From Nostoc sp. KVJ20 (GTDB lineage: Bacteria > Cyanobacteriota > Cyanobacteriia > Cyanobacteriales > Nostocaceae): a stretch of DNA of 49,421 nt. The DNA is taken from positions 1-49,421 of the forward strand of contig NZ_KV757541.1 in assembly GCF_001712795.1 (NCBI RefSeq), in the 5' to 3' direction. The position numbers and the translations under genes are program-made. The notes under the pieces are model-generated. The model had not been told where the DNA came from, did not search any database, and was given only the letters and a program-made list of their open reading frames with translations. Positions 7,717 through 15,621 of this stretch are shown in pieces (within the stretch, counting starts at the first letter, position 1; the number at the start of each line of letters is the position of its first letter).

Positions 7717-8049
7717 ATGATTTTGCTGTTACGCGAACGCGCCACCCCGGAGCAACTTGAACTTATGCTGCAACAGCACAAGTTTTACATTAGAACCGCA
7801 GTTGATATCGAACGTCGGGTGCTGGTTGGTGGTGGTGGTCTACACGCTGATTGTGAAGAAAAATTGCTAGATGACGGCAGTAGACAACAAGATATTTGGG
7901 CTGCCAGTTTTATGCCGATAAGTGGAAAAATCATTTATGAGTCGATGGTTAATCTTCGTCCCCGGCAAAATAGATCAATGGAACTTTTAGACCCTAAAAT
8001 TAGAGAAAGGGTAGCTCAACTGATTAACGAGTTCCTAGGAAATTTATGA
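7717..8049 (+). CDS. DUF5674 family protein
   Basis: 110 aa. I recognise the DUF5674 signature: MILLLRERATPEQLE at the start, AVDIERRVLVGGGGLHADCE in the middle (with Gly run, His and Cys), and a late YESMVNLRPRQNRSME segment with a conserved Arg-Pro-Arg-Gln-Asn. The family is common in cyanobacteria and has no proven activity that I know of. The gene has a good ribosome site (TGGAGG 11 bases before the ATG) and its stop overlaps the start of the next gene by four bases (ATGA), a layout often seen in toxin-antitoxin pairs. Confidence 0.75.
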   Translation: MILLLRERATPEQLELMLQQHKFYIRTAVDIERRVLVGGGGLHADCEEKLLDDGSRQQDIWAASFMPISGKIIYESMVNLRPRQNRSMELLDPKIRERVAQLINEFLGNL

Positions 8050-8420
8050 TCGAAGTGACACCAAAGCAACAAATTTTTATGCAAGATGATGTGACTACAC
8101 GTTTACGTCGTCTAGCTACACACTTGTCACAAATTCAATCTTTGTGGACTCAAGGCTCATCAGAAGATTTAATACTGGCTTTGGTTGATGAAAGCCGATA
8201 CTTTATTGAGTGGACTGTACCAGATATGGTAAAGGCAGATGATATTGACCGAGCCTGTGAATTAGTTGATTTAGTTCGTCTTCTGACTCGTTGGCTATTC
8301 CATTGGGACGATATCTGGACTGATGCTGAACAAAAGCAATCTGCTTCTCTTGAAATTTCATATTGGTTACAGCGAGTTTTAGAAATATCACGTACAGAAC
8401 CAGAATCAATGAGTGCTTGA
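8046..8420 (+). CDS. Hypothetical partner of DUF5674, 124 aa
   Basis: Starts inside the stop codon of the DUF5674 gene (ATGA overlap), so translation is probably coupled. The protein is all-helical and acidic (pattern of Leu with Asp/Glu), with Trp residues at about 39, 60, 87, 91 and 95. No domain recognised. Its stop is three bases from the convergent stop of the next leftward gene. Together with its partner it could form a two-gene toxin-antitoxin-like module; that is inference from layout and size only. Confidence 0.65.
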   Translation: MIEVTPKQQIFMQDDVTTRLRRLATHLSQIQSLWTQGSSEDLILALVDESRYFIEWTVPDMVKADDIDRACELVDLVRLLTRWLFHWDDIWTDAEQKQSASLEISYWLQRVLEISRTEPESMSA

Positions 8421-8423
8421 TCT

Positions 8424-8699
8424 CTATGAATTCTTCCTCTGTTTGACCAACAGCGATCTCAGGTACTGCCGACAAGCTGCTTCTCCCCGATAAATCAGAA
8501 TCCGCAGTGCCTGTACTTCCTGGATCGGAGAAACACAAATCTCAGCGATCGCGGCAATCAAATTCTGTTGCTTCTGCACGTAATCTTGATGCTGCTGCTC
8601 CAACTCTTGAATCTTGGAGTTTAGCTGTTGTATTTGTCGTAATGCTTGCGTCAGGGACGATTCTTTGTTTCGAGAGCGATTATCTAGGGTTAATGTCAT
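8424..8699 (-). CDS. Coiled-coil hypothetical protein, 91 aa
   Basis: A long heptad pattern (LTQALRQIQQLNSKIQELEQ at about residues 16-35, continuing to about 50) predicts a coiled coil, followed by a Cys-containing helical end. Its ATG overlaps the stop of the preceding gene (8696-9058) by four bases, so it is translated with it. Function unknown. Confidence 0.65.
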   Translation of the reverse strand: MTLTLDNRSRNKESSLTQALRQIQQLNSKIQELEQQHQDYVQKQQNLIAAIAEICVSPIQEVQALRILIYRGEAACRQYLRSLLVKQRKNS

Positions 8700-9058
8700 T
8701 TTCTTGCTCCTTCTTTAGATAGTTGAAAGCCTTGCCAATCGGGGCATTCCGCGCTCTCAATGCCTTCGGGATGAACAGAACAAATTAAAGGGGAGCCGTT
8801 GTAAGAGATCCCGTGATAGTATTTGCAACCTATACAACTGGTGGGTCTATTTAAAGGTCGAGGTCGGCGCAACATAACTTGGTCAATTTCATTTTGACCA
8901 GTAATTCGGTCAACCATGAATGCTGTGATCCCAGTCCCGGCTATTGCTCCACTAATGACGTACATGATATTTCTGCCGAGATATTGAGTGCCGAAATATC
9001 CACAAATAATTGTTGCTGCTGCTGCACTGATGCCTTTGATGAAAAGACTACAATTCAT
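8696..9058 (-). CDS. Membrane protein with C-terminal Cys motifs, 120 aa
   Basis: The N-terminal part has two hydrophobic segments (about residues 5-23 and 31-48) joined by CGYFGTQYLGRNIMYVI, the same core as the 71-aa protein at 7463-7678. The C-terminal half is different: a basic linker (RRPRPLNR) and four cysteines (SCIGCKYYHG, LICSVHPEG, AECPDW), a pattern that could bind zinc. It is probably a membrane-anchored protein with a small metal-binding domain. Paralogy with the shorter protein suggests duplication followed by addition or loss of the Cys domain. Confidence 0.7.
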   Translation of the reverse strand: MNCSLFIKGISAAAATIICGYFGTQYLGRNIMYVISGAIAGTGITAFMVDRITGQNEIDQVMLRRPRPLNRPTSCIGCKYYHGISYNGSPLICSVHPEGIESAECPDWQGFQLSKEGARK

Positions 9059-9064
9059 CTTTTC

Positions 9065-9220
9065 TTACTTCTTTTTTACTGATGGTTCATTCTCAGTTAA
9101 AAGTCTGCCAAAATCGTAAATCGTTACAGTTGGCTTTGGTTCCGGCTCCGGTTTTGGTTTTGACTCGATTGCGAGTTCAGGACTACCCAACCCGACTGCA
9201 TTTCTGATTTCTTGTTCCAT
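9065..9220 (-). CDS. Small ORF, 51 aa, Lys-Pro-Glu-rich
   Basis: An ATG at 9220 opens 51 codons ending in TAA at 9065. The product is MEQEIRNAVGLGSPE, then a KPKPEPEPKP run, then TVTIYDFGRLLTEN and a Lys-rich end. It fills the gap between two leftward genes (10 bases after one, 6 before the next), which supports it as a real operon member. Function unknown. Confidence 0.5.
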   Translation of the reverse strand: MEQEIRNAVGLGSPELAIESKPKPEPEPKPTVTIYDFGRLLTENEPSVKKK

Positions 9221-9230
9221 ATCAAAATTC

Positions 9231-9443
9231 TCATTTTTGAGTCATCTGCTTCATATCATCGATTGCATCCAAAACTTCCTCCAAAATATTGAAAGCATCG
9301 TTTAAAACCACGTCATTCAATGTAGAAAAGTATTCGGAGGATTCGATATTGCGATAATCTTGACTACTGCTAATAAGCCGCAGTGTATATTGACACCCTT
9401 GCAATATGGCTTGAATTTCTGAAGTAGTTAGCTTAATTTCCAT
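9231..9443 (-). CDS. Small hypothetical protein, 70 aa
   Basis: Helical and acidic, starting MEIKLTTSEIQAILQGC and ending LDAIDDMKQMTQK. No membrane segment. Spacing of 9 bases from the gene upstream and 10 to the next small ORF places it in the leftward small-gene operon. Not recognised. Confidence 0.6.
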   Translation of the reverse strand: MEIKLTTSEIQAILQGCQYTLRLISSSQDYRNIESSEYFSTLNDVVLNDAFNILEEVLDAIDDMKQMTQK

Positions 9444-9452
9444 TGGTGTGTT

Positions 9453-9665
9453 CTAACTTTGAAAAACTGAATCAATTTCGCCGTTATCAATAGCATTTTT
9501 GGCATGGCGAACAGCTTGCGTATGATTGTCAAAAGTTTGAGTTGGAGGTGATGCCCAAGTTGTTTTTAACAGACCTGTTTTTCCCACATGAACATCCACA
9601 GCGCCATCTGATAACTCGGCAGTCTCAATTTTGTAGCCTCCATGTTTGGTTTTGTACTCTTTCAT
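9453..9665 (-). CDS. Small hypothetical protein, 70 aa
   Basis: Small mixed alpha/beta protein (KHGGYKIETAELSDGAVDVH), with an aromatic/His segment TFDNHTQAVRHAKNAID near the C-terminus. The His-Ala-Lys-Asn-Ala-Ile helix is typical of small cyanobacterial domains of unknown role. Part of the leftward series of small genes. Confidence 0.6.
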   Translation of the reverse strand: MKEYKTKHGGYKIETAELSDGAVDVHVGKTGLLKTTWASPPTQTFDNHTQAVRHAKNAIDNGEIDSVFQS

Positions 9666-9679
9666 TAGCGTTAACTAAC

Positions 9680-10021
9680 CTAAAATTTATCTCGTTGAAT
9701 ACTAAAACTTGCTCCGACTAAAGAACTGCCTAAGAATGCGGAAAAACTTACCAGCATTGCACCCAAGCAAATATTTTTCTGTTGCTCCCAACCAGAGATG
9801 ATTATGTTGGGATTATTAGTCTCGATAATCTCCAGCCCCCAGCAAGCCATTGCCCCTACTCCTGAAAAGCCAGTTAAGAGCAGAGAGACAATTGCAGTTG
9901 TTTCTATCGTGCGGTCTATGAATACTTTGGGGTTAAATCTTTTTCGAGTCCGGCGTAGAACTAATTTATTACGGGTGTTTGAAGGCAAAGATGATTGATG
10001 AGTTACTTTATGGGTTTTCAT
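9680..10021 (-). CDS. Two-pass membrane protein, 113 aa
   Basis: A basic N-terminus of about 35 residues (NKLVLRRTRKRFNPK) is followed by hydrophobic segments at about residues 40-62 and 83-106. The basic tail probably lies in the cytoplasm. Its ATG overlaps the stop of the preceding gene by four bases (ATGA at 10018-10021). Function unknown; likely made together with its neighbours. Confidence 0.65.
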   Translation of the reverse strand: MKTHKVTHQSSLPSNTRNKLVLRRTRKRFNPKVFIDRTIETTAIVSLLLTGFSGVGAMACWGLEIIETNNPNIIISGWEQQKNICLGAMLVSFSAFLGSSLVGASFSIQRDKF

Positions 10022-10215
10022 TTCACTTCGTCCAACTCCACAAAAAATCCTGCACCTGTATTCGTAATCTTTACTCTTCTTTGATTGACCAATGTTTGAA
10101 TCACTCCCAAGCTAAAATTGATACTGCATAACCGAGCGCTGCCACCGCAACGACTTAGGTACTGAAGGCATAACTGGGAATGGTCTTTTGGGACTGGGTT
10201 AGCTTTTTTAGGCAT
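10018..10215 (-). CDS. Small protein of a two-copy family (copy 1), 65 aa
   Basis: The frame can be extended to a TTG at 10248, but the ATG at 10215 has an AGGAAA site at a good distance and gives MPKKANPVPKD. The core, RCGGSARLCSINF, then VIQTLVNQRRVKITNTGAGF, matches the protein at 45057-45257 (LCGGCVPLHRLQF, VIQTLLDKELVQVQNTGRGF). The pattern helix-CGG-helix-VIQTL-beta-NTG-GF looks like a small winged helix, suggesting DNA binding. In the right-hand locus this family directly follows a member of the 103-aa three-copy family. Confidence 0.7.
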   Translation of the reverse strand: MPKKANPVPKDHSQLCLQYLSRCGGSARLCSINFSLGVIQTLVNQRRVKITNTGAGFFVELDEVK

Positions 10216-10328
10216 GGTGTCTTTCCTGTTGTGGTTTGTGGGGGTCAAAGCGCTGCGTGAAAAAAATAGCCAAGCAGTATTAATGCTTGACTAAAGTGTT
10301 TTTGAACTTAAAAAGTGAATTTCAGTTA

Positions 10329-10598
10329 TTAGAAATTATCAAGATCGTCAAATTGATTTGTTGCAGAGTGTTTGTAAGTTTTGGCTTTATTCATTTGATG
10401 GGTAGAAGCTTTAATTACTGGAATTGCAGCTTCCTTAACTGAATCCTTTGCTTGTTGAAATAGAAATTGTGTCGTCCCTTGTGCATCTTCTTCTTTTGGG
10501 TCAATTTGTCCCCATAGTGAGCAAGTTAATTCTAAAGATTCGTAGTCACCTAAATTGAACTTACGTGTGTAAGTTACAGCAATAGTCTTGATTTCCAT
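10329..10598 (-). CDS. Hypothetical protein, 89 aa
   Basis: Starts MEIKTIAVTYTRKFNLGDY, then ESLELTCSLWGQI: two strands with a KFNLGDY turn. The remainder is helical with a Lys/Gln-rich tail ending in FDDLDNF. Proteins with this beginning are frequent on cyanobacterial plasmids and phage-like islands in my recollection, without assigned function. A single-strand or nucleic-acid role (the acidic C-terminal tail recalls SSB tails) would be a guess. Confidence 0.6.
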   Translation of the reverse strand: MEIKTIAVTYTRKFNLGDYESLELTCSLWGQIDPKEEDAQGTTQFLFQQAKDSVKEAAIPVIKASTHQMNKAKTYKHSATNQFDDLDNF

Positions 10599-10669
10599 AA
10601 TTTACCCAAACAATTTTTCAAAATGAAATGTAGCTATTTGGCATCTCTTACAAAGTGACGCTTCTCAAA

Positions 10670-11230
10670 TTACAAATGTCGCCAGAAGTTCTTACTGATA
10701 GTCTTGAGACTAACTACCTTGGGTTCTGCTGCTGCTTCAGGGACATGGCCAGCAGCCACCGCAACAGCTTGTGGTGCAGGTGTCGTTAACAAAGAATTAA
10801 GCAATACCATTTGATAATCAACATCTTCTACTGAGCGATATACTCTGTATGGTTCAATTTGCATACCCAAAGGTGTTGGTACAATCTTCAGATATTGATT
10901 TAGGGCATTGATATAAGCAACTGAAAAGTTTTTCTGCTCTACATAAGGACGAATAATTTCTAGTAATTCAATCGCTCTGTTGATTTCAGAAACTTCACAA
11001 TTACTGTCGATTTGTGACTGACTTCTTCTGTAGCCTTTCATCATCTTTTCGGCTACTAGATTGTTGAATTTGCTAACCGCCCTCTGATGATTGCCTAATG
11101 TGTGAACTTTGGTTTGTGCTTGATAACCGACTCTGCCCCACTGCACTGTCAAGTTACCATCTTCGACAATGGCCGCCCAGAATTTATTGCTGTTTCGGAT
11201 AGCATCAACAAAGACTAAATAGATTTCCAT
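10670..11230 (-). CDS. WGR-domain protein, 186 aa
   Basis: Residues 1-75 form a WGR domain: strand IYLVFVDA, NKFWAAIVEDGNLTV, then the signature QWGRVG at 30-35, and a helix with RAVSKFNNLVAEKMMKGY. WGR domains bind nucleic acid ends in PARPs and occur in bacterial proteins near methyltransferases and DNA-processing genes. The C-terminal half (about residues 85-150) is helical with no known domain, ending in an Ala/Pro linker. Likely a DNA- or RNA-binding accessory protein; the partner is unknown. Confidence 0.75.
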   Translation of the reverse strand: MEIYLVFVDAIRNSNKFWAAIVEDGNLTVQWGRVGYQAQTKVHTLGNHQRAVSKFNNLVAEKMMKGYRRSQSQIDSNCEVSEINRAIELLEIIRPYVEQKNFSVAYINALNQYLKIVPTPLGMQIEPYRVYRSVEDVDYQMVLLNSLLTTPAPQAVAVAAGHVPEAAAEPKVVSLKTISKNFWRHL

Positions 11231-11243
11231 GTTTCTTACCCTG

Positions 11244-11600
11244 TCAATTCACGGTTTGACGGGCATTGCCCCATCTAATTTGATGTTGTAGTGCTTCAAG
11301 TATTGTTTCCGCTTCGTGTGTTGTTAGCCCATTTAAAGTAGAGCAGACATCCTCAAACAAGTTTTTATACAATGGATATGAAACTAATAAGCCCAGATTA
11401 GACAATGCATCCTCAAGTGCCTCAGCAACAGTATGCTTAGTAGAACTGTCTTTTTCTAACGTAAAAATGTAAGTTGCTAATGCCATTCGGAGCATAAGCT
11501 TAGTTTCTCTGTCCAACTTCTCTAAATACACACCATATTTATCAACCAGTTGGTCAATAGTTGGAGTCTGCCCGTAATAAGTAACTAAGTCTGTCGTCAT
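11244..11600 (-). CDS. Hypothetical helical protein, 118 aa
   Basis: All-helical with regular Leu/Ala spacing (VAEALEDALSNLGLLVSY). No membrane segment or recognised motif. Thirteen bases upstream of the WGR gene in the same orientation, so the two are likely cotranscribed. A terminator just upstream (11647-11691) separates it from the AAA+ gene. Confidence 0.65.
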   Translation of the reverse strand: MTTDLVTYYGQTPTIDQLVDKYGVYLEKLDRETKLMLRMALATYIFTLEKDSSTKHTVAEALEDALSNLGLLVSYPLYKNLFEDVCSTLNGLTTHEAETILEALQHQIRWGNARQTVN

Positions 11601-11646
11601 GTTTATTCGCCTTATTAAGTATGTTAATTGGTTGCTTTCAATTACT

Positions 11647-11691
11647 AAAAAAAAAGAGTGATTGCCCCCATAGAATCAGGAGACAATCGCT
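11647..11691 (-). terminator. Rho-independent terminator after the AAA+ gene
   Basis: Read on the minus strand, a 13-bp stem with one mismatch and two G-T pairs (arms 11657-11669 and 11679-11691, 9-base loop) is followed by a run of T residues (11647-11655). It starts seven bases behind the stop of the AAA+ gene at 11698. Confidence 0.8.
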
Positions 11692-11697
11692 TTCTCA

Positions 11698-13320
11698 TCA
11701 GTTCATATTCCGAAACTTAGCAGCACGCAAAGATTGAGTTTTCGCTGCAACCACAGGGCTACTAGCCCGTCGTGCGGTGGATGCCCAACCCTGCATACGC
11801 TCGACTGCCGCCGCATCCTGAATCGCAAGCGGGGTAATGGTTTGGCGGCAGATTTTCAGATCAGCAAGCGTTACCTGCTGCGGTCTACCCTCATCGAATG
11901 CCAGCAGAGCAGCTTCCGAAGCAAGGGTTTCCAGTTCAGCACCGGAAAATTTCGCGGTCGAAGCTGCGATCGCTTCGAGATATTCGGATTCCAGGTGAAT
12001 GCCAAAGCGTTGTAGATGAATCGCCAGAATCTGTACACGCTCCGGTTCTGTGGGAAGATCAACAAAGAAATTTTCATCGAAGCGGCCTTTCCGTTTTAGT
12101 TCACTTGGCAGCGCAGATGGGTCATTGCAAGTTGCCACGACAAACACGCCACTGGTTGATTCCGACATAAACGTGAGGATATTGCCTAGAATCCTTTGGC
12201 TGACTCCACTTGTATCCCCACTACCGGAGAGGGCTTTTTCTATTTCATCAATCCATAACACGCATGGAGCAATAGCTTGGGCTGTTTTAAGTGCGCGGCG
12301 GACATTCCCCTCAGACTCACCGACCAGACTGCCCAAAAGGGATGCAATGTCTAGCTGTAGAAGTGGTAAATTCAGTATAGTTGCAATGTTTTTGGCACAG
12401 TTAGATTTCCCTGTTCCGGGTGGGCCAGCCAGCAACACACCTTTCGGTTGGGGTAAGCTAAGACTTCTTGCCTCTTGTGTGAACAGCCGCCGCCGCCTCA
12501 TCAACCAATCACGCAGTAGATCCAAACCACCGAAGGGTATGCTGGCTGGTTTACCCAATTCGATACCCATTTGAGACAGTAGCCGAGTTTTGTACTCGAC
12601 GGCTTTGGGGATAAAATCAGCGCCAACGACGACACCATCATTAGTTAAGTTTTCTTTGACTGTTAACCGAAGGAAATCACTAATCTCCTCTAGGGTTAAA
12701 CCCAGCGCTGCACGAGAAAGAGTTTCAAGTTCAGCATTTTCAAGCGTAACAGTAAAACTTAATTCTTGCTCCCTAGCTGACTGTTGTAGGTCATGCAAAT
12801 AAGAAGTGATATGTTCAAGTATTTGGTCAATACTAGGTAAAGGAACTTCACAATAAGGAATCAATCTGACTAGTGATTCGTGTAATTGTATATTCTGACC
12901 CAACAAGACAATGCGTTTATCTGTGGGTTTTAACCTGTGGTAAAGGTTTTTTACCTTGCTTAAAATCTCCCATGATAATTGGGGTGAATTCTTAGCAATA
13001 AAGGGGTGAATATCTCCAAGGATAAATACACCATTTCCGCTAAAGTTAGCAATGTAATCAAACACATATAACAATGGGTCAGCGTGTTGTGGTCTTTTGT
13101 ACTCTGCAACTGGCTTAAACACCAATCCTCCATCTGCTGCGATTAAACATTGCTCCAAGGTTGATACTCCCAGATTCCAGAAGAACACAGGACTTGAAAG
13201 CTTATTGTTAGCTTCAGCAGTCAGCCACTGAATAATCGTCGCTTCATCGGGCGACAGAACATCAACCGCAGCAATGGGTATTTGTGAATCGAGTGTGGAG
13301 AGAAGATTTGAGAGGTTCAT
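11698..13320 (-). CDS. AAA+ ATPase, Ycf46-like
   Basis: 540 aa. The N-terminal ~270 residues are a non-catalytic helical region seen in Ycf46-type proteins. Then follows a complete AAA+ module: Walker A GPPGTGKS near residue 300, LLGSLVGESEGNVRRAL, Walker B CVLWIDEIEKAL, sensor 1 in VVATCNDPSALP, arginine finger and box VII in ELKRKGRFDENFFVDLP, and sensor 2 in FSGAELETLASEAA. This places it in the FtsH/Cdc48-related classic clade without protease or transmembrane parts. It follows, in one operon, an 85-aa gene (ATGA overlap), a DUF2997 gene and a Ycf35 gene. The chromosomal Ycf46 of cyanobacteria has been linked to carbon/CO2 regulation; whether this copy shares that role is unknown. Confidence 0.85.
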   Translation of the reverse strand: MNLSNLLSTLDSQIPIAAVDVLSPDEATIIQWLTAEANNKLSSPVFFWNLGVSTLEQCLIAADGGLVFKPVAEYKRPQHADPLLYVFDYIANFSGNGVFILGDIHPFIAKNSPQLSWEILSKVKNLYHRLKPTDKRIVLLGQNIQLHESLVRLIPYCEVPLPSIDQILEHITSYLHDLQQSAREQELSFTVTLENAELETLSRAALGLTLEEISDFLRLTVKENLTNDGVVVGADFIPKAVEYKTRLLSQMGIELGKPASIPFGGLDLLRDWLMRRRRLFTQEARSLSLPQPKGVLLAGPPGTGKSNCAKNIATILNLPLLQLDIASLLGSLVGESEGNVRRALKTAQAIAPCVLWIDEIEKALSGSGDTSGVSQRILGNILTFMSESTSGVFVVATCNDPSALPSELKRKGRFDENFFVDLPTEPERVQILAIHLQRFGIHLESEYLEAIAASTAKFSGAELETLASEAALLAFDEGRPQQVTLADLKICRQTITPLAIQDAAAVERMQGWASTARRASSPVVAAKTQSLRAAKFRNMN

Positions 13321-13574
13321 TGTTTTTCAATTTGATAAGGAACTGGAGAGAGTTCGTCATGAGTGTTGACCACTTTCACGACTACCTCATAAACTTCGGC
13401 ATCGCCGTCAAAAACCTCAGCTATACCATTGCACTCTGATTGAGCAATGGCAGAAATTAAAGCATTCAATAGCACACATAGCCCTTCAGTATTCGCTTTT
13501 ATGATCACGGGCTGCCGTGTTTTCTGTTGTGCGTAAATATGAACAAACGGGTATTCTTTAGCTAATTCGTTCAT
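13317..13574 (-). CDS. Hypothetical protein, 85 aa
   Basis: Small alpha/beta protein (PFVHIYAQ, PVIIKANTEGLCVLLNALI, AEVYEVVVKVV). The strand/helix order resembles small effector-like domains, but I recognise no family. Its stop overlaps the AAA+ start by four bases, so translation is coupled and the product is a likely partner or adaptor of the ATPase. Confidence 0.65.
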   Translation of the reverse strand: MNELAKEYPFVHIYAQQKTRQPVIIKANTEGLCVLLNALISAIAQSECNGIAEVFDGDAEVYEVVVKVVNTHDELSPVPYQIEKQ

Positions 13575-13613
13575 GATCTTTTGGGGGGGAACTTGTTGAT
13601 TCCCCCATGTTGA

Positions 13614-13826
13614 TTACTGACGTAAACGTGTTTGACTGCTATTTGTAGTCCGAAGTTGTTGGGTTTGGGCTTCGTCCTTGTAAGTGCGATCGCTCTCGCT
13701 GACAACTCCAAGTGCTTCTTCAAATGGTTGCGTAGCCGATAAACAACTCAAGCCCTCGAACCCCTCCGCTTCCACTCGAACTTCACCTGTAGCATTGTCG
13801 AAATGAATCAGTATTGAGCGTTCCAT
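13614..13826 (-). CDS. DUF2997-like protein, 70 aa
   Basis: The first 45 residues follow the DUF2997 layout: a hairpin (ILIHFDNATGEVRVEAEGF), then GLSCLSATQPFEEALG with the family's Gly-x-Ser-Cys. The tail is polar and Gln/Thr-rich. In cyanobacteria and cyanophages DUF2997 and DUF1257/Ycf35 genes are often neighbours, as here (two bases apart). Function not established. Confidence 0.7.
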   Translation of the reverse strand: MERSILIHFDNATGEVRVEAEGFEGLSCLSATQPFEEALGVVSESDRTYKDEAQTQQLRTTNSSQTRLRQ

Positions 13827-13828
13827 AT

Positions 13829-14272
13829 TTATCTCCGTGCAAATTGTTTAACTTCTTGATGTCCGGCAAAAGTCAGCCGTAGAGTTTGCACAGTGCCGCT
13901 AGTTTCTTCAGCGATCGCACATTCACCAAACTGCTCTTGTAACTCGGCAGCCTTCGCCAAAACCATCCGCCGTCCGTAAGCAGGCATTAGCTGACAGGCG
14001 TAGAACTTTCCTCCTAACCGCCTAATTACTTCGTACTCGTCCTGGATCATTTCATATTCCGAGCCATTCCATTTAAATCCCATATCTGCACGGGCTTTTA
14101 TAGTGCGACCAGACACAATGATTTCAGCGCTTTGTCCTTGAGAGCCGCCGTAGTATCCTTTTAATGGCTGCGCTGTTTCGTAAACTTGCGGATTCATTTT
14201 CAAGTCTTGTAAAGCTTGTACTAGACATTTGCGGTTGGTGAGCTTGGTTTTAACGGTTGAGAAATGGGACAT
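13829..14272 (-). CDS. Ycf35 / DUF1257 family protein
   Basis: 147 aa, family-typical length. It opens with MSHFSTVKTKLTNRKCLVQA, the hallmark of Ycf35, followed by QDLKMNPQVYE, GYYGGSQGQSAEIIV and a C-terminal YACQLMPAYGRRMV segment. Ycf35 is encoded by some algal plastids and all cyanobacteria; its function is not known. Here it heads a plasmid operon with DUF2997, an 85-aa protein and the AAA+ ATPase, suggesting that they work together. Confidence 0.85.
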   Translation of the reverse strand: MSHFSTVKTKLTNRKCLVQALQDLKMNPQVYETAQPLKGYYGGSQGQSAEIIVSGRTIKARADMGFKWNGSEYEMIQDEYEVIRRLGGKFYACQLMPAYGRRMVLAKAAELQEQFGECAIAEETSGTVQTLRLTFAGHQEVKQFARR

Positions 14273-14380
14273 GAGAATCTTGTTCCTTTAGTAGAAGTGC
14301 GGTATTCTTTTTGAGGTGTATATAATTTCTCGTTTAAGGTGCTAGTCTTGGGCTAGGGCAAATTCGCCCAAGACTGCTTT

Positions 14381-15454
14381 TTACCTAAACTTAAACGACA
14401 TCACGGTAGCCTTCGATAAGCCCACGTCGTCAGTCGCAAGTGATTGTAGATTGCGTTGTTCATCTAACAACTTGGTGCGAATCTCTTGTATCTTGTGCTG
14501 CAATTGACTGCGCGTATCTGAACCCAGATTCTTCGACTCAATCGCTGGATCGTTAACGATAGAATCTAGATGCGTCATCATCGCCTCCAAGCTACTGCCT
14601 GCCTCCGGGTCAGCATTCGCTAGTAGTACTTGAACCTTCATCAGATGGCGTTGCATCTTCTTTTTAAACTGTACGGGCTTGCGTCCTGGCTCCCAGTCGC
14701 TTAATTCTTCAAGCAATTGGGCGGCAAGTTGTTCACCGCCAGCGATCGCAGATTCCCGTAGCCTTTGCTCCAGATTTTGGTCATACTGCTGAATGAACTT
14801 GGTAATCTGGTCAAGACATTCGGCTTGTTGCTGATTGAGTTGTTCGGACAATGCCGGGATAATCACCGGGCGACCAATGACGACTTGCAAATAGTCTTCA
14901 AGATCGGTCAGAGTCGGAAATGCTCTTAGCAAGTTGGCTTTTACAGATTCTTGCTTATCCTGCGATAATTCCCAAGTGTTAAGTGAGAGAAACTGATCAA
15001 TTCGCTCTTGATAATCAACCAACCCAGCTTCATAATCAGCTTTTAATTGATTACGCAGTCCAGGGGCGATATTATCTCTGATATTGATTAACTGATTCCA
15101 AACGAGTGGAGCTAAATCAATCGGACAAATCCAATCACCAGTATCCGCAGACATCCACTCTTGAACTGAAGCAATCTCTTGCCTCAATTGGGCAGCAGCC
15201 TCATCCAACTTCTTGAATACCTTGATACCTCGCAAACCGACTTCAGAATTTGTGACTTTCACAAGGTCTGATTCAATTTCAGAAACCTCAGCTTTTAGCA
15301 CATCGGCCCATTTAGGCGCGGCAGACTTTGTACTTTTCTTTAGTTGAATACGAAAGCGAATGCGAGTTTTATTTAACTGTGAGAAATTGTGGCGCTCGAC
15401 TACTGCATCAGTTAGGAAATTTGTAGCAATAGGGTTGTCGATTGCTTGTACCAT
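14381..15454 (-). CDS. Large helical protein, 357 aa, unknown
   Basis: The frame extends to a TTG at 15469, but the ATG at 15454 follows GAGG at nine bases and is preferred. The protein is mostly helical and Gln/Glu/Leu-rich, with probable coiled coils at about residues 65-90, 200-240 and 300-340. One tryptophan-rich segment, SADTGDWICPIDLAPLVWNQL, lies near 105-125. No enzymatic motif is seen. It is upstream of the Ycf35-AAA+ group in the same orientation, with a 108-base gap containing a short CTTGGGC/GCCCAAG stem. It may be a structural partner of the AAA+ ATPase; that is inference. Confidence 0.7.
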   Translation of the reverse strand: MVQAIDNPIATNFLTDAVVERHNFSQLNKTRIRFRIQLKKSTKSAAPKWADVLKAEVSEIESDLVKVTNSEVGLRGIKVFKKLDEAAAQLRQEIASVQEWMSADTGDWICPIDLAPLVWNQLINIRDNIAPGLRNQLKADYEAGLVDYQERIDQFLSLNTWELSQDKQESVKANLLRAFPTLTDLEDYLQVVIGRPVIIPALSEQLNQQQAECLDQITKFIQQYDQNLEQRLRESAIAGGEQLAAQLLEELSDWEPGRKPVQFKKKMQRHLMKVQVLLANADPEAGSSLEAMMTHLDSIVNDPAIESKNLGSDTRSQLQHKIQEIRTKLLDEQRNLQSLATDDVGLSKATVMSFKFR

Positions 15455-15621
15455 GATTATTGACCTCAATCATTATTTTTCACTTTCGATTAAGCGAAGC
15501 TTTCTTTGTGATGATTTCTCAAGAGAGCGAATGTCTGTAGTAGCTCTATAGATTACTTTTGTAGAGCTTTTTTGCAGGCGAATATGTCTTTTAATGACTG
15601 GTGGTTTATGTATGGACATGG

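Noticed and set aside
12050..12574. Plus-strand 174-codon frame
   Set aside because: Lies antisense to the AAA+ gene, which has all motifs; basic, Ser/Arg/Pro-rich reading typical of a shadow frame.
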